From Nectonema munidae (Eukaryota; Nematomorpha; Nectonematoida; Nectonematidae): a DNA stretch of 64,000 nt. The position numbers and the translations under genes were made by a program. Within the stretch, counting starts at the first letter, position 1. Every line of letters begins with the position of its first letter. The DNA is taken from NCBI GenBank assembly GCA_030549495.1, contig JAUIRK010000372.1:1-64000 (forward strand), in the 5' to 3' direction. The notes under the pieces were generated by a model. That model was not told the origin of the DNA. It made no database searches and saw nothing but the letters and a program-made list of their open reading frames with translations. Of the stretch, positions 54,402 through 64,000 are shown piece after piece.

Positions 54402-54441
54402 CTAGACAGTCCCTGTGTTTTTCTCTCGCTTCGCTCGAGAC
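54402..54441 (-). other. Helitron 3' terminus, second copy
   Basis: CTAG at 54405-54402 on the minus strand, preceded by the same 17-base spacer (one change) and the CTCGAGCGAAGCGAGAG hairpin, followed by T. The Helitron extends to the right. Confidence 0.85.
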
Positions 54442-54489
54442 GTAGGATTCTGGGTCTCCCTTATTCTAGGATGTGTGAAGAAACATCAT

Positions 54490-54845
54490 TGCTACTGTGA
54501 TTCTACAACGTGTCAAAGATCATTGATACTGTGATTCTAAGACGTGACAAAGATCATTGATACGGCGTGATTCTATGTCCAGTTAAAGATCATTGGTACC
54601 GCGTGATTCTAGGTCCAGTTAAAAATCATTGGTACCGCATGATTCTAGGTCCAGTTAAAGATCATTGGTACCGCGTGATACTAGGTCTAGTTAAAGATCA
54701 TTGGTACCGCGTGATTCTAGGTCCAGTTAAAGATCATTGGTACCGCGTGATACTAGGTCTAGTTAAAGATCATTGGTACCGCGTGATTCTAGGTCCAGTT
54801 AAAGATCATTGATACCGCGTGATCCTAGATTCTATGAAAGATCAT
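54490..54845. repeat. 36-bp minisatellite, about 9-10 units
   Basis: Same family as 30240-30512 with more units. A higher-order alternation is visible (gattctaggtccag and gatactaggtctag units take turns between 54660 and 54790). The plus-strand open frame across it (VILGPVKDHWYR repeated) results from the period being divisible by three. Confidence 0.95.
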
Positions 54846-55029
54846 TGCTAATTTTTAAAAGAAATTTATTGATAATCGTATAAATTGTAACGAAAAAAAG
54901 TAAAATATGCTTTAAAAAAATAATGACACAATTTCCAAAACCACCCAAGAGGTAAGTGTCATGCTTTCGTTTTTGTTGACGCAGTATCCCCAGAAGGCCT
55001 AATCTGCGGGACGTGAGTCCTTTTAATTA

Positions 55030-55198
55030 TTAGACCTTCCACCTTGAGAACAAAACCTAATCTCGCCTATACCTCGACTTACCACCTTCAGAACAGAACC
55101 TAAACTAATCTCACCTATACCTCGACCTTCCACCTTCAAAACAGACCTAAACTAATCTCACCTATACTTCGCCTTTGCACCTTCAGAACAGAACCTAT
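55030..55198. repeat. 43-49-bp minisatellite, about 4 units, cut by copy C
   Basis: Same as the start of 30690-31500; stops at gaacagaaccta, where the inverted copy C begins. Confidence 0.9.
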
Positions 55199-57147
55199 TA
55201 TGGAAAGTTGTGAGAACAAGAAAAAGAAAAATTTTACCTCAATTTTATTTCCATCAATCAACGTGATTTTGTATAGCAGAATTTTCTTTCTTCTGATGGC
55301 AGGTTAGTAATCAAAAAATAGCCTAACATTGGAAAAAACCAAAGCAAAGAATATTTAAAAAGTATGAATCAATTTTTTACTTTTTTTAATAAATTTTTAT
55401 ATTTTAGATCTTAAAAATAAATCTTCGAATCAGAAATTAGATGTTAAAATCAAAATTTAAATCTTGATGAATTATTTCCTACATGGGGTGAATGTCATAT
55501 TAGAACAATTCAAGTTAATTGTACCTGTTAATTGTATATACCTTCTGATTGTTAATTGAATTTTCCATTCTAAGTTAAATTGAGCATTATACTTATAAAT
55601 ATGTGTGTGTGTGTGTGCATTCGTCTTTTTCTAACTCGCATTTTGTTGTGTAATAAAGATCTTCAGCGTTTTATTCTTACAGTAACACAAAAATTATATT
55701 GGAAACAATATGGATGGAATTTTGAAATTTGTAACTGTTGTAACCGAAAATATTATTGCAAAAACTTTTGAAGGCTTTTATCTTATTCGATACATGAATA
55801 TGATATCCAGACATATAAATTTGTTTTCAAATCAATACATCCATACATAAGATTTGTCTTCCATTTTTTAATAATCAATTTTTGTGTAGTTTTCCATACC
55901 ACCCAAGAGGTACTACACTTGGCACGTTTTTTTTATAGTGGTTTCGCCTGGAGCCCTACTCCACTTTGCTCTCTACTAAAATGAGAAAATATAATGCTAT
56001 GAAATTTCAAAAATAAATTGAAGCTTACGAAAAGTGTGTTTCTTCAATAAATACATGTAAACGAGAATCTTCAGAATGACATTGTTATAAATCCTTATTA
56101 CTCTAATTTACTTTGATTAACTTCTACAATAAAATTTTGCCTGAATTTATCTATATTTTTTGCAGCAAGTGAAGTTAATGTTCTAGTATTTTCTTTTTTC
56201 CCAAATTATGAGAATTTTGAATTTCTAACCCATTCAGCAGGAAATTTTGGGCAGAAATGTCAAGAAATCAAAAAATAGTTTTTTTTCTGCATCAAAATAT
56301 ATTTTTTTAGCCCAATGATAAAATTTTACTCGAAATCATTTTGTTCTACAAAGTAAAAGAAAAGAAATATTTAACAACTTTTTAATTAACTAAAAATGTG
56401 AATTTTAGGAATTGAATACAACTGAGAAAAATGAAATCAATGTTATTAAAACTGTTGAAATATAAGTAAATCTAAGTTGAACAATTGCCAAAAAGAAGAA
56501 AACTTTTGTTAGCTCTAATTTTTTTTTATTCAACTAATGAACATAATTCTAACGATTTGTAAATTAAAAATTATTATTTTTATTCTAATTCCAAAAAGCA
56601 CAATGAAGAAACAAAAATGGAAAAATGTCACGACATGAAAGCTAAGAAGCTTTACAATTTGTTTTTAATATTGAAGACATTGAAAATGAAGCAGATAATA
56701 AAAGCATGTCAGAAATATGAAGTATTGCTTAAAAAACAATGAAGAAACTTCCTAAGATGTTTCAGATTTAATTTTTAAAATTTGACTCAGTTTTAAACGA
56801 GATTGGATACTATAAAGTACAGAGTTTTAAGTTATTGGGTCTCACCATCACTTAGAATTACAAATGTACTCTTTAACTTAGTTACATTACAGACATTCTA
56901 AAGCAGGCCTGTCAAACTCGGAGTCCCATGAGGGTCAAATGAGTGAGTTTGTGTTCTCATAAGGGCGGCACTCCTACAATTATATTTAAAGTTGAATAAA
57001 AATTATTGCAAAATATTTTACTTGCGTTGATTATATTCAAAAATGCAAGTACAAAGTCATGTATAGTTAAACAAAATAATTTAATTAAAAAATTAGCAAG
57101 GATGTAAAACTGTTCTTTATTTCAATATAAAAAAAAGTTTCATACAT
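55199..57147 (-). repeat. Segmental duplication, inverted partial copy C
   Basis: Reverse complement of 35168-37134 with a few per cent divergence; non-coding. It agrees with copy B over the site that holds the cassette in copy A. It lies between the minisatellite and the linker of a Helitron, so it is nested in, or was carried by, that Helitron. Confidence 0.92.
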
Positions 57148-58123
57148 GCCCATTTTTTTCCAGGTTCAATGCTTCTGTAAAATAGTCTTCACTGAGATGG
57201 TCTTTAAACTTTGTCCATAATTCAAGGGCATTAGGAATTTCTCTAAAAATAAGGAGAACAGCGAAAAGACTTCAATTGATTGGGCATAAAACTTTGAATA
57301 CATTCTTTCAGTATTTCTTCTGCTTCGGAGTTAGCAACATAAATGGCAGACTCTTTGAAGGTTTCACAGATATAGAAGCTTTCAGGAAGAGTTAGGAGAT
57401 CCCTGAAATATTATTTAACAAAATACTTAAGAAATAAATATCCCCAGAATTGGGATGGGCGAATTTAATTCGTCCAATAGCTTTAACATTTTTTTATTAT
57501 AGTTCATTTTTTTTATTTTTTATTGTAGGTAAATTTTTGGGGAAAATTAATATACTTGATAGTGCGTGCTTCTGGTATTTCTGTATTTGCCCTAAAATAA
57601 CCCGTGAGAGTGGTGTCAAAATTTCTATCATTAATTGGCTGATTCTCTTCAAAAACTACAAACTGATTGTTTGGTAGGTGTAGATCTAATTTAATTACAT
57701 AAGGACTATTGGCGTAAAAAGGGAAAGTACATTTTTGTGACTTTGAAATCTGTACAATAAATAGGGACTATGTGGTTCAACACATCTATTATCCAACTCT
57801 TTGCAGTGTAGCGTGATAAATTTACCGTTATTTGGTCTCGAATAAAGAAGATAATTATTAGACTCTAGTATTGTATTAGGATTGAAAGACTTGGGATACT
57901 TCTTACTACATTTACCGTCTCTCATACTAATGGATTTTACATTATGTACCCCAAATGGACCATGGCACATATGTTTTTTAACCAACTCATATAAAACTCG
58001 TAACGGTAATAAATAAATGTGGTCTCCCCAAAGTTTTAACAATGGACATGGCATCTTGATATAACTCAAACAAATGTCGGAGACTTGAAGTGAAAGAAGC
58101 TGGTAAAATAATTTTTTTGCCAA
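57148..58123 (-). pseudogene. Helitron Rep and linker remnant
   Basis: 57694-57148 matches the linker at 28900-29435. 58123-57695 encodes the Rep part with YELVKKHMCHGPFGVHNVKS and KCSKKYPKSFNPNTILESNN, but the HUH motif segment present at 29436-30036 is missing. It also lacks the tyrosine region in just the same way as that copy. Not functional. Confidence 0.85.
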
Positions 58124-58249
58124 TTTATATAAAATTCTTTGTCTGTAGAAATTTAATTGATAAATGTTGTGACTTGAATTGAAGTTGGCTGGTTTCTTCT
58201 CATTGACGCATCTTGAAAAGTCTTTCTTTTCTTCTCTGGAATGATTCAG

Positions 58250-58906
58250 TCATGGATTTCTTCTTCCAGGCTTTGACCAAATTATTGATTCGATTTCTTC
58301 TTTGAAGTTGATTTTCTTTTTCATTCTTATACTCTGATTTGACCTAAGTTTTGACAACCTTACCTGTCTTACTTGTTTGGTCTCACCCTCAATTCTTCTT
58401 CCCTGGTTAGCCCAAAGTTGTGACAACCTTACCTCTCTTACTTGTTTGATCTCACCCTCAATTCTTCTTCTTTGGCTTGCACTGAGTTGTGACAACCTTA
58501 CCTGAGTTTCTTCTTTGGTCTCACGTTCAATTCTTTTCTTTTTGTTTGAGCGTAGTTTAGACAACCTTACCTGGGTATGTTCTTCTGTCTCGCTTTCAAT
58601 TTTTCTTCTTTTATTTAATCGGAGATTATATAATCTTTGGCTTCTTTTTTCTTCTGTTTCTTCTTCAATCTTCTTCTTTTGGTTGCATCGTGCCCTGGTA
58701 GCCCTTTAGCGGGTTCAGAGCACCCGGCCTCCATCGTCATACTTCTCCTTTTTTTCTTCGTTAACTGCTGCTCTCTCTCCTTCTTTTGCTTTCTGTAGTT
58801 GCGCAAATACACCAACTTCTCAACTCTCTTCTCCTCAGCGCTCTTCTCCTTTCCACTTTTCCTCTCTTCTTTCATAATTTTTTATTTTATTTCTTGTGAT
58901 TGGCAT
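58250..58906 (-). pseudogene. Helitron protein N-terminal region with 23-residue repeats
   Basis: Starts MPITRNKIKNYERRE at 58906; after a shift, frames 58875-58615 and 58564-58250 follow. The latter has four repeats of exactly 69 bp (gacaacct at 58353, 58422, 58491, 58560) encoding RRIEGE-KQVREVRLSQLWA-like units. Basic Arg/Glu repeats of this kind precede the Rep domain in many animal Helitrons. It lies directly upstream, in minus-strand order, of the Rep remnant. Confidence 0.7.
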
Positions 58907-58909
58907 CCT

Positions 58910-60295
58910 GTTATACTAAAAAATTACAAAAAAATTATTCTAACATTATCCTTATAAGGATTATAAACATACTGAAATCCTCACAAAACATGAACAATAA
59001 AAAAATTAATTAAAATTATTTTAAAACTTTTTGTTACCATTTGAAAAAAATTATAGTTATGAAAAATAAATTTAAATTATTTTTAAACTTTTTGTTATCA
59101 TTTGAAAAAAAGTTAAAGTTACTTCTCTACTTATTATATTGAAAGTATAGATACTCACAACACATGAAATAATTCAATAAACATGATTACTTTAAAAAAA
59201 ATAATGAAAAATAAATTTAAATTATTTTTAAATTTTTTGTTATCATTTGAAAAAAAATTAAAGTTACTTCTCTACCTATTATATTGGAAGTAGAGATATA
59301 TCTACTATTATATTGTAGTAGAGATCTATTCACAAAATTAGACAAAATAGATAGCATTCTTTTCATTTCATCTTCAATGCATTTATATAGGGAATACAAA
59401 TTTTAAAATTTATCATTTGAAAAAAAGTAAGTTACTTCTCTACTTATTATATTGGAAGTAGAGATACTCACAACACATGAAATAATTCAATAAACACGAT
59501 TACTTTTAAAAAAAATAATGAAAAATAAATTAAAATTATTTTTAAACATTTTATAATCATTTTACTTTTTTCCTTCGATTGATAGTGGACATCGAAGCTC
59601 TTTTTTTCGCCGTTTCGGAGCACTCTCCTTGCATTCCTGCCATTTTCCTCTCATTTTCCTTCTCAAGTCGCTTTCCTCTTTCCTGTTTTCCTTCATCCAA
59701 CTTCTCCTTTCTCTCCTTCAGCTTTTTCTTTTGCATTGCCCGTGTGATAGGCATTCTATCTATCTACAAAATAGATAGCATTTTTTTTCATTTCATCTTC
59801 TATGCATTTATATAGGGAATACAAATTTTAAAATTTATCATTTGAAAAAAAGTTAAAGTTACTTCTCTACTTATTATATTGGAAGTAGAGATACTCACAA
59901 GTCACAACACATGAAATAATTCAATAAACCCGATTACTTTAAAAAAAAATAAGGAAAATAAAATTTTTTAAACTTTGTTATCATTTGAAAAAATTTAAAG
60001 TTACTTTTCTGCCTATTATATTAGAAGTAGAGATACTCACAACACATGAAATAATTCAATAAACACGATTACTTTTAAAAAAAATAATGAAAAATAAATT
60101 AAAATTATTTTTAAACTTTTTTGAAAAATGAAATAATTCAATAAACACGATTACTTTAAAAAAAATAATGAAAATTAAATTAAAATTATTTTTAAACTTT
60201 GTTATCATTTGAAAAAAAAAGTTACTTCTCTACCAATTATATTGGAAGTAGAGATACTCACAACACATGAAATAATTCAATAAATATGATTGCTT
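58910..60295. repeat. Irregular tandem array, units about 150 bp
   Basis: Repeated segments with agagatactcacaacacatg, then ataattcaataaac-cgatta, then tatcatttgaaaaaaa-tta and ttacttctctac, at least seven times, with gaps and partial units. It contains a second Helitron N-terminal piece (59557-59754). It looks like multiplied Helitron 5' leader sequence. Confidence 0.8.
59557..59754 (-). pseudogene. Second Helitron N-terminal piece
   Basis: 65 residues starting MPITRAMQKKKLKERKEKLD, parallel to the start at 58906 (MPITRN). Lys/Glu/Arg-rich. It shows that a 5' portion of the Helitron is present twice in this array. Confidence 0.6.
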
Positions 60296-60744
60296 CACAT
60301 GTTGCATTACGCGTTTGTGAGCGCAGGAAATTCTTCTCGCATACGCTTCACCACATCTTTAGCACGCGTGTGTGGTTTATTTTATCGGGCTAGTGTACGC
60401 TTAGTTTATTTGTAATGTTCCTAGCTTAAATTTTAGACAAATATTAACGCTTATAACTTTCACATTTCTCAACAAAATGCATCATGCGATATACCAAATT
60501 AAAGCATTTTTTATGGGCTTTCAGAATACATTACTTATATCATAAGTCCTTAAGAAATACCATTTTACTGTTTATATTTTCCATGTGCTTCATACCATTA
60601 ATTAGCAGATAAGGAATGCATTTTAAACTAAAACAGTAATATATTTGAAGAAATATTTTTTCAGTATAAAGAGTTTAGAAAACTCTTCTCTAATATGTAA
60701 TGATATATTCTCATAACCTGTACGGTTGAACGCGGGTAGACAAC
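60296..60744. other. Spacer, possible Helitron 5' leader
   Basis: No open frame. Phrases such as gcgatataccaaattaaagc and tatgggctttcagaatacat recall transposon leader sequence, but I cannot place it. Confidence 0.4.
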
Positions 60745-60895
60745 TTGCGTGTCATCTCCAATCCGCATATTACGATGATTCTTCTCCAACCTGTATTCTA
60801 CAATGATTCATGTCCAACCTGTATACTACGATGATTCATCTTCAACCTGTATACTACGATGATTCATCTTCAACCTGTATACTACGATGGTTTCT
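60745..60895. repeat. 28-bp tandem repeat, about 5 units
   Basis: The phrase caacctgtat recurs at 60787, 60815, 60843 and 60871, an exact 28-bp period, with tactacgatgattcatc between. Two or three further units lie at 61034-61096, separated by a ~140-bp insert that itself has related pieces. Confidence 0.95.
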
Positions 60896-61159
60896 ATTCC
60901 ATGTACAAATAACTAGGGAGACAATGTTCAACTTTCTATTCACATTCTGCTAGATTTGATATACCTCATTCGGGGAGACGATGCTACATAAGTTATTACC
61001 TTCTTATTACTGAGTTTAAAAGGAAGTATACATTATACCTGTATACTACGATGGTTCATCTCCAACCTGTATACCGCGATAATTCATCTCCAACCTAGCA
61101 GTTCATATTTTGCTAGATGTAAGATATTAAAAACTTTTCATATTTTGCTACCTCATACG

Positions 61160-61310
61160 ATGTTACAAAAGTTATATGCAGATGATTGTGTGATTTTTTT
61201 CGTAATAAAAATCTTATTATAAACGAAGAAAAAATCAATTTAGATAACATTTCAAGACTGGTGTAAAATGAATGATTAATGAATATAAAATTAAATATGT
61301 TTCATTTTAA
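61160..61310 (+). pseudogene. LINE reverse transcriptase scrap
   Basis: KLYADDCVIFF (YADD motif) followed in shifting frames by NISRLV and FQDWCKMND, typical for the region after the RT active site. Too short to classify. Confidence 0.6.
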
Positions 61311-61425
61311 ATGAAATATACACCCTTTTATAACAAATCAACAATGCCAATTTCATTTATGGATTGTTTTTGCATTTAGAATTTGAAAATACTTGCAAGC
61401 GTAAATCAAATTTGCAAATCAGGTG

Positions 61426-61705
61426 TTTTCACATATGTACTATTTTCAAGTAGTCTGAATCCAACAGTGATGTTTATTTTTTATAAAAATTAATCATACC
61501 TGTCAAAAAATGATTCATATGACACTTCAACTGAAATAATAGAATTATAAGTAGGCAAAACAAAATTGCAAAAAATAAATTTTTTAATTTTTTTAGTTGA
61601 GCTGTCATATCTATCAATTTTTTGTCAGGTTTGGTTGATTTTTAAAAAAATATAAATGTGACCATTGTGTTACGCACTTGAAAATGGGTATATAGATGTG
61701 TAAAA
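61426..61705. mobile_element. MITE with ~105-bp inverted arms, MULE-type ends
   Basis: The left arm from tttcacatatgtac to gacacttcaact pairs with the right arm from agttgagctgtcatat to atagatgtgtaaaa. The arms are alike to those beside the MULE transposase at 52841 (cacatatacaccc-ttttcaag). A non-autonomous relative of that MULE is likely. Confidence 0.8.
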
Positions 61706-61729
61706 AATCTAAAAGTTTTAGTTGAGCTG

Positions 61730-61800
61730 TCAAATATCAATCAATTTGACAAGTTTAATTGATTTTTATAAAAAATAAATGTCACGATTAGATTCCCAAT
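61730..61800. repeat. Partial second MITE arm
   Basis: ttagttgagctgtcaaatatc to aaataaatgtcacgatt repeats the right arm of 61426-61705 in the same orientation. Confidence 0.75.
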
Positions 61801-62916
61801 CAATCATTTAATAGGTTCAGCGAAAATTTTGTAATAGCGATTAAAAAGTTACTTTTATACGGGTAAAAAGTTTTGTAATAAATAACTGAAACAGTGCCAT
61901 ACCGTAATCAAAATGAATGATAAGCAAATATTGTAGTTTGTTATTTTTTAACCAGAGAAAGAGTAAGAAGGTACACTTTATTGAAAGCTAAAGAAGTGTG
62001 TATGTTCTGAAAAACACACTAGTATTTATACATTGGAAATATACTATGCAAATTTCCAGTAATAACCCTAATCAAATGAGTGGATCTTTGTAAGAAACTC
62101 TTTTCATTGACTTGATAGGACTACATGCAAATTCTTCATTAATTTGCATGCACTTTGGAAGAGGGAGACAATTTTGCACGGTTGCTGAGGGAAAATTGTG
62201 CGAACGCTTTGCAAACGCCTTATTTAAGCTGTTTTACAACATAGTTCAATGTTTACATAAACACAACCAAATAGTTCAACTTTAGGAGGATAATTTCTCC
62301 TATTCTGCAATTAGTAAAATGACGCTTTCTAAATCAATCATATCAGGATTTATCTGGCCTTAAACGATTAAACTTTATTTCTTGAAGAGGATTCACTAGA
62401 TGATGTTGGTAAAACATTTCAACAAATTGATAGATAAACGTATTGCTTTAAACTTTGGCATTCTTAAACGTATGCTGAACGGTTTGGAATATCTTAAAAT
62501 ATAAACGAAGCTATACTACATTTATATGATGTTTTTAAAGGGTTATGATCTAACAAACTTCATAATAACTCATATAATGATAATAATCTTTATGAACTTT
62601 GCAAAATAATTTGAAACATTATCAGTTACTAAATTCAAATATGAAAAAAATTTCTAATCTAAAAATCATACAGACTAAGCTGAAAAGCTCTCTCATAATT
62701 TTTAATTGAATGATAAGTTAAAAATATAATTGTCGAATTTGCTTAAACATCTGTTCGGCATAAAATGGCTTTCCTTATTATGACTAAAATTTCATTTATT
62801 TTATTTTTGACATATTTTTTTAATTAAAAATAGGAAAACATCAGTACAAGACTGTGTATCTATATGAGGAATTAAATCATTTTCAATAGTAAATAGGTAC
62901 TCAAATTTTTTTGAAA
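61801..62916. other. AT-rich spacer, no gene seen
   Basis: No open frame, array or element recognised. Confidence 0.5.
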
Positions 62917-63041
62917 ATCGTGAGTAAGGTTGGTTAGATACTGGGTTTGGATAACTCAAGGTCTTGGGTTCGATCCCCAATCAAGCTTACTTTCTTCATG
63001 GTTCGATACAAGCGGCGCAATTGTGCCTTCTCGATGAAAAT
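62917..63041 (+). mobile_element. tRNA-derived SINE, first of a tandem pair
   Basis: Head cgtgagtaaggttggttaga (A-box-like), B box GGTTCGATCCC at 62967-62977, then the 3' unit gttcgatacaagcggcgcaa. It lacks the final part found in the second copy. Confidence 0.88.
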
Positions 63042-63079
63042 GTAAATAGGTACTCAATTTTTTCTGATATTTTTTTGAA

Positions 63080-63228
63080 AATCATGAGTAAGGTTGGTTA
63101 GATACTGGGTTTGGATAACTCAAGGGGTTGGGTTCGATTACCAATCAAGCCTACTTTCTTCATAGTTCGATACAAGCGGCGCAATTGTGCCTTCTCGATG
63201 AAAACACCCCACGGTACCTTTATCTTTA
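63080..63228 (+). mobile_element. tRNA-derived SINE, second of a tandem pair
   Basis: The same element 164 bp further on, with a B box changed to GGTTCGATTACC (63131-63142). The tail runs cgatgaaaacaccccacggt, then taccttta and tctttata. Dimer spacing suggests tandem duplication including the gtaaataggtactcaa spacer, which also precedes the first copy. Confidence 0.88.
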
Positions 63229-63592
63229 TAAAAATCATATTATAAACAAACAAAAAATATACTTTTTATTTCCATGAATTAAAAGGAAGTATATATATAA
63301 ATCTAAAATTAAAAGATTATAACAAAGAATCTATTTTTTAATTGAGCAGAGTAAAAAAATATTTATTTTAAATGATTTAATAAATATTAATTATTCATAT
63401 CAATATCAATAATAATAGGTTAATAATATTATCGATAATAATAGACATATTTAATATCAAAGTTAGGCTTGAATACCAGAATATATGAAAGCCCAATTAA
63501 TTATATGTATCGGTATGTATATATAAATGTTTGCAAAAATAATTTAGGAAGTGAACAAATATTTGGGGTGAGTATGCTCTAACAACATCATT
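63229..63592. other. AT-rich spacer, 3' side of the Pro-rich gene
   Basis: Several AATAAA complements (tttatt, for example near 63268 and 63362) could serve as poly(A) signals for the gene on the minus strand. Nothing else seen. Confidence 0.5.
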
Positions 63593-64000
63593 TCAGTGAA
63601 GGACAGGAGAAGGAGGGGGAGGAAGAGGATACGTTGAATTAGTGTGTGTAGGAGAAGGAGTCCTTGGGGTAGGGGGAGGGGGCCTGTGAAGCATCGTGCT
63701 AGCCGGACTAGGTGGAGGATCGGTACGAAAGTGGTAGTTCGTGGCAGTGGTCGTAGAGGAAGTCGTGAAGTCGTCAATCGTCGGTCCTGTTTTGACACGA
63801 GAGTACGCACTACTTTCATTGCAACTTGGGGGTGGAGCTGCAGGTGGAGAAGAGATGGAAAAGTCAAACACTCGAAAGGGAACACTCTCATCCTTGATAT
63901 CCGCTTTGCTCTGTGTCGTCATACTGGCGCTATCCTTATTCAAATTCGACGCATTCATGGAAGGCATGGGAGGCGCAGACGGTATGAATGCCTTTCTTTT
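63593..64000 (-). CDS. Last exon of a Pro/Ser-rich gene, partial
   Basis: The frame is open from the window edge to a TGA at 63595-63593, about 135 codons, and starts KRKAFIPSAPPMPSMNASNL. It continues with a Ser/Thr-rich part (ASMTTQSKADIKDESVPFRV, TIDDFTTSSTTTATNYHF) and a Pro-rich end (HRPPPPTPRTPSPTHTNSTY, LPPPPSPVLH). G+C content is higher than the surroundings, as for a host exon. No domain recognised; such tails are common in regulatory or adaptor proteins. The gene's main part lies to the right, beyond the window. An overlapping frame at 63544-63891 is a shadow. Confidence 0.6.
   Translation of the reverse strand, partial: KRKAFIPSAPPMPSMNASNLNKDSASMTTQSKADIKDESVPFRVFDFSISSPPAAPPPSCNESSAYSRVKTGPTIDDFTTSSTTTATNYHFRTDPPPSPASTMLHRPPPPTPRTPSPTHTNSTYPLPPPPSPVLH

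Noticed and set aside
54567-54812. Plus-strand open frame of 12-residue repeats over the 36-bp array
   Set aside because: By-product of a 36-bp period; lies in Helitron 3' non-coding sequence.
62917-63228. tRNA genes suggested by B boxes
   Set aside because: The heads are tRNA-like, but no proper acceptor stem was found and the same 3' unit follows each copy, so these are SINEs.
63544-63891. 115-residue Leu-rich minus-strand frame
   Set aside because: Overlaps the Pro-rich exon in another frame; the exon frame is open to the window edge and ends at a sensible stop.

Overview
The window looks like nuclear DNA of an AT-rich invertebrate, most likely an arthropod. The evidence is one arthropod-like replication-dependent histone H2B gene with the 3' histone stem-loop, plus a mixture of jockey-type and CR1/L2-like LINEs, tRNA-derived SINEs, Helitrons, piggyBac, hAT, pogo/Tigger and MULE elements. 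Species cannot be fixed from sequence alone. Nearly everything here is mobile DNA in several layers. Only a few stretches look like host genes: H2B (16737-17108), a duplicated Lys/Glu-rich gene (1580-2491 and 33217-34128), and the last exon of a Pro-rich gene leaving the window at the right edge (63593-64000, minus).

Layout. 1-8748 is copy A of a recent segmental duplication; copy B is 31576-38307, and a partial inverted copy C lies at 55199-57147. Each full copy carries a Helitron helicase remnant, an array of 57-bp repeats with CCAAT and TATA-like boxes, the Lys/Glu-rich gene, a small hAT element and a piggyBac-like small element. Copy A alone also carries a GC-rich 2.2-kb foreign-looking cassette (4809-6968). 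8747-16686 is a block bounded by inverted copies of the same LINE 3' end. It holds an intact hAT transposase (9111-10493) and jockey LINE-1. H2B begins about 50 bp past the LINE tail. 18300-30170 is a nest: Helitron pieces are split by piggyBac-type DNA (20070-28016), which is itself split by a full-length, apparently intact jockey LINE-2 (21621-26608). 30131-31500 is a Helitron 3' end with two minisatellites. 38300-54300 is a graveyard of hAT, LINE, SINE, Tigger and MULE relics with one nearly complete CR1/L2-like LINE (46236-49590). 54313-60300 is a second Helitron with its 3' end, minisatellites, Rep remnant and N-terminal repeats, interrupted by copy C. 60300-63590 holds small arrays, a MULE-type MITE and a SINE dimer.

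Main points. (1) The two jockey LINEs have almost identical ORF2 and 3' UTR and a similar 5' UTR but clearly divergent ORF1, so the family is mosaic. (2) Two Helitron copies share the same internal Rep deletion that removes the catalytic-tyrosine region, yet each kept or received a proper Helitron 3' end, which suggests a spreading non-autonomous lineage. (3) A repeat-protein gene with a promoter-like minisatellite has been duplicated next to Helitron sequence. (4) The 2.2-kb GC-rich cassette replaced 76 bp of one duplicate. No clearly new enzymatic system was found; the best candidates for something undescribed are the duplicated gene with its CCAAT/TATA array and the GC-rich cassette.
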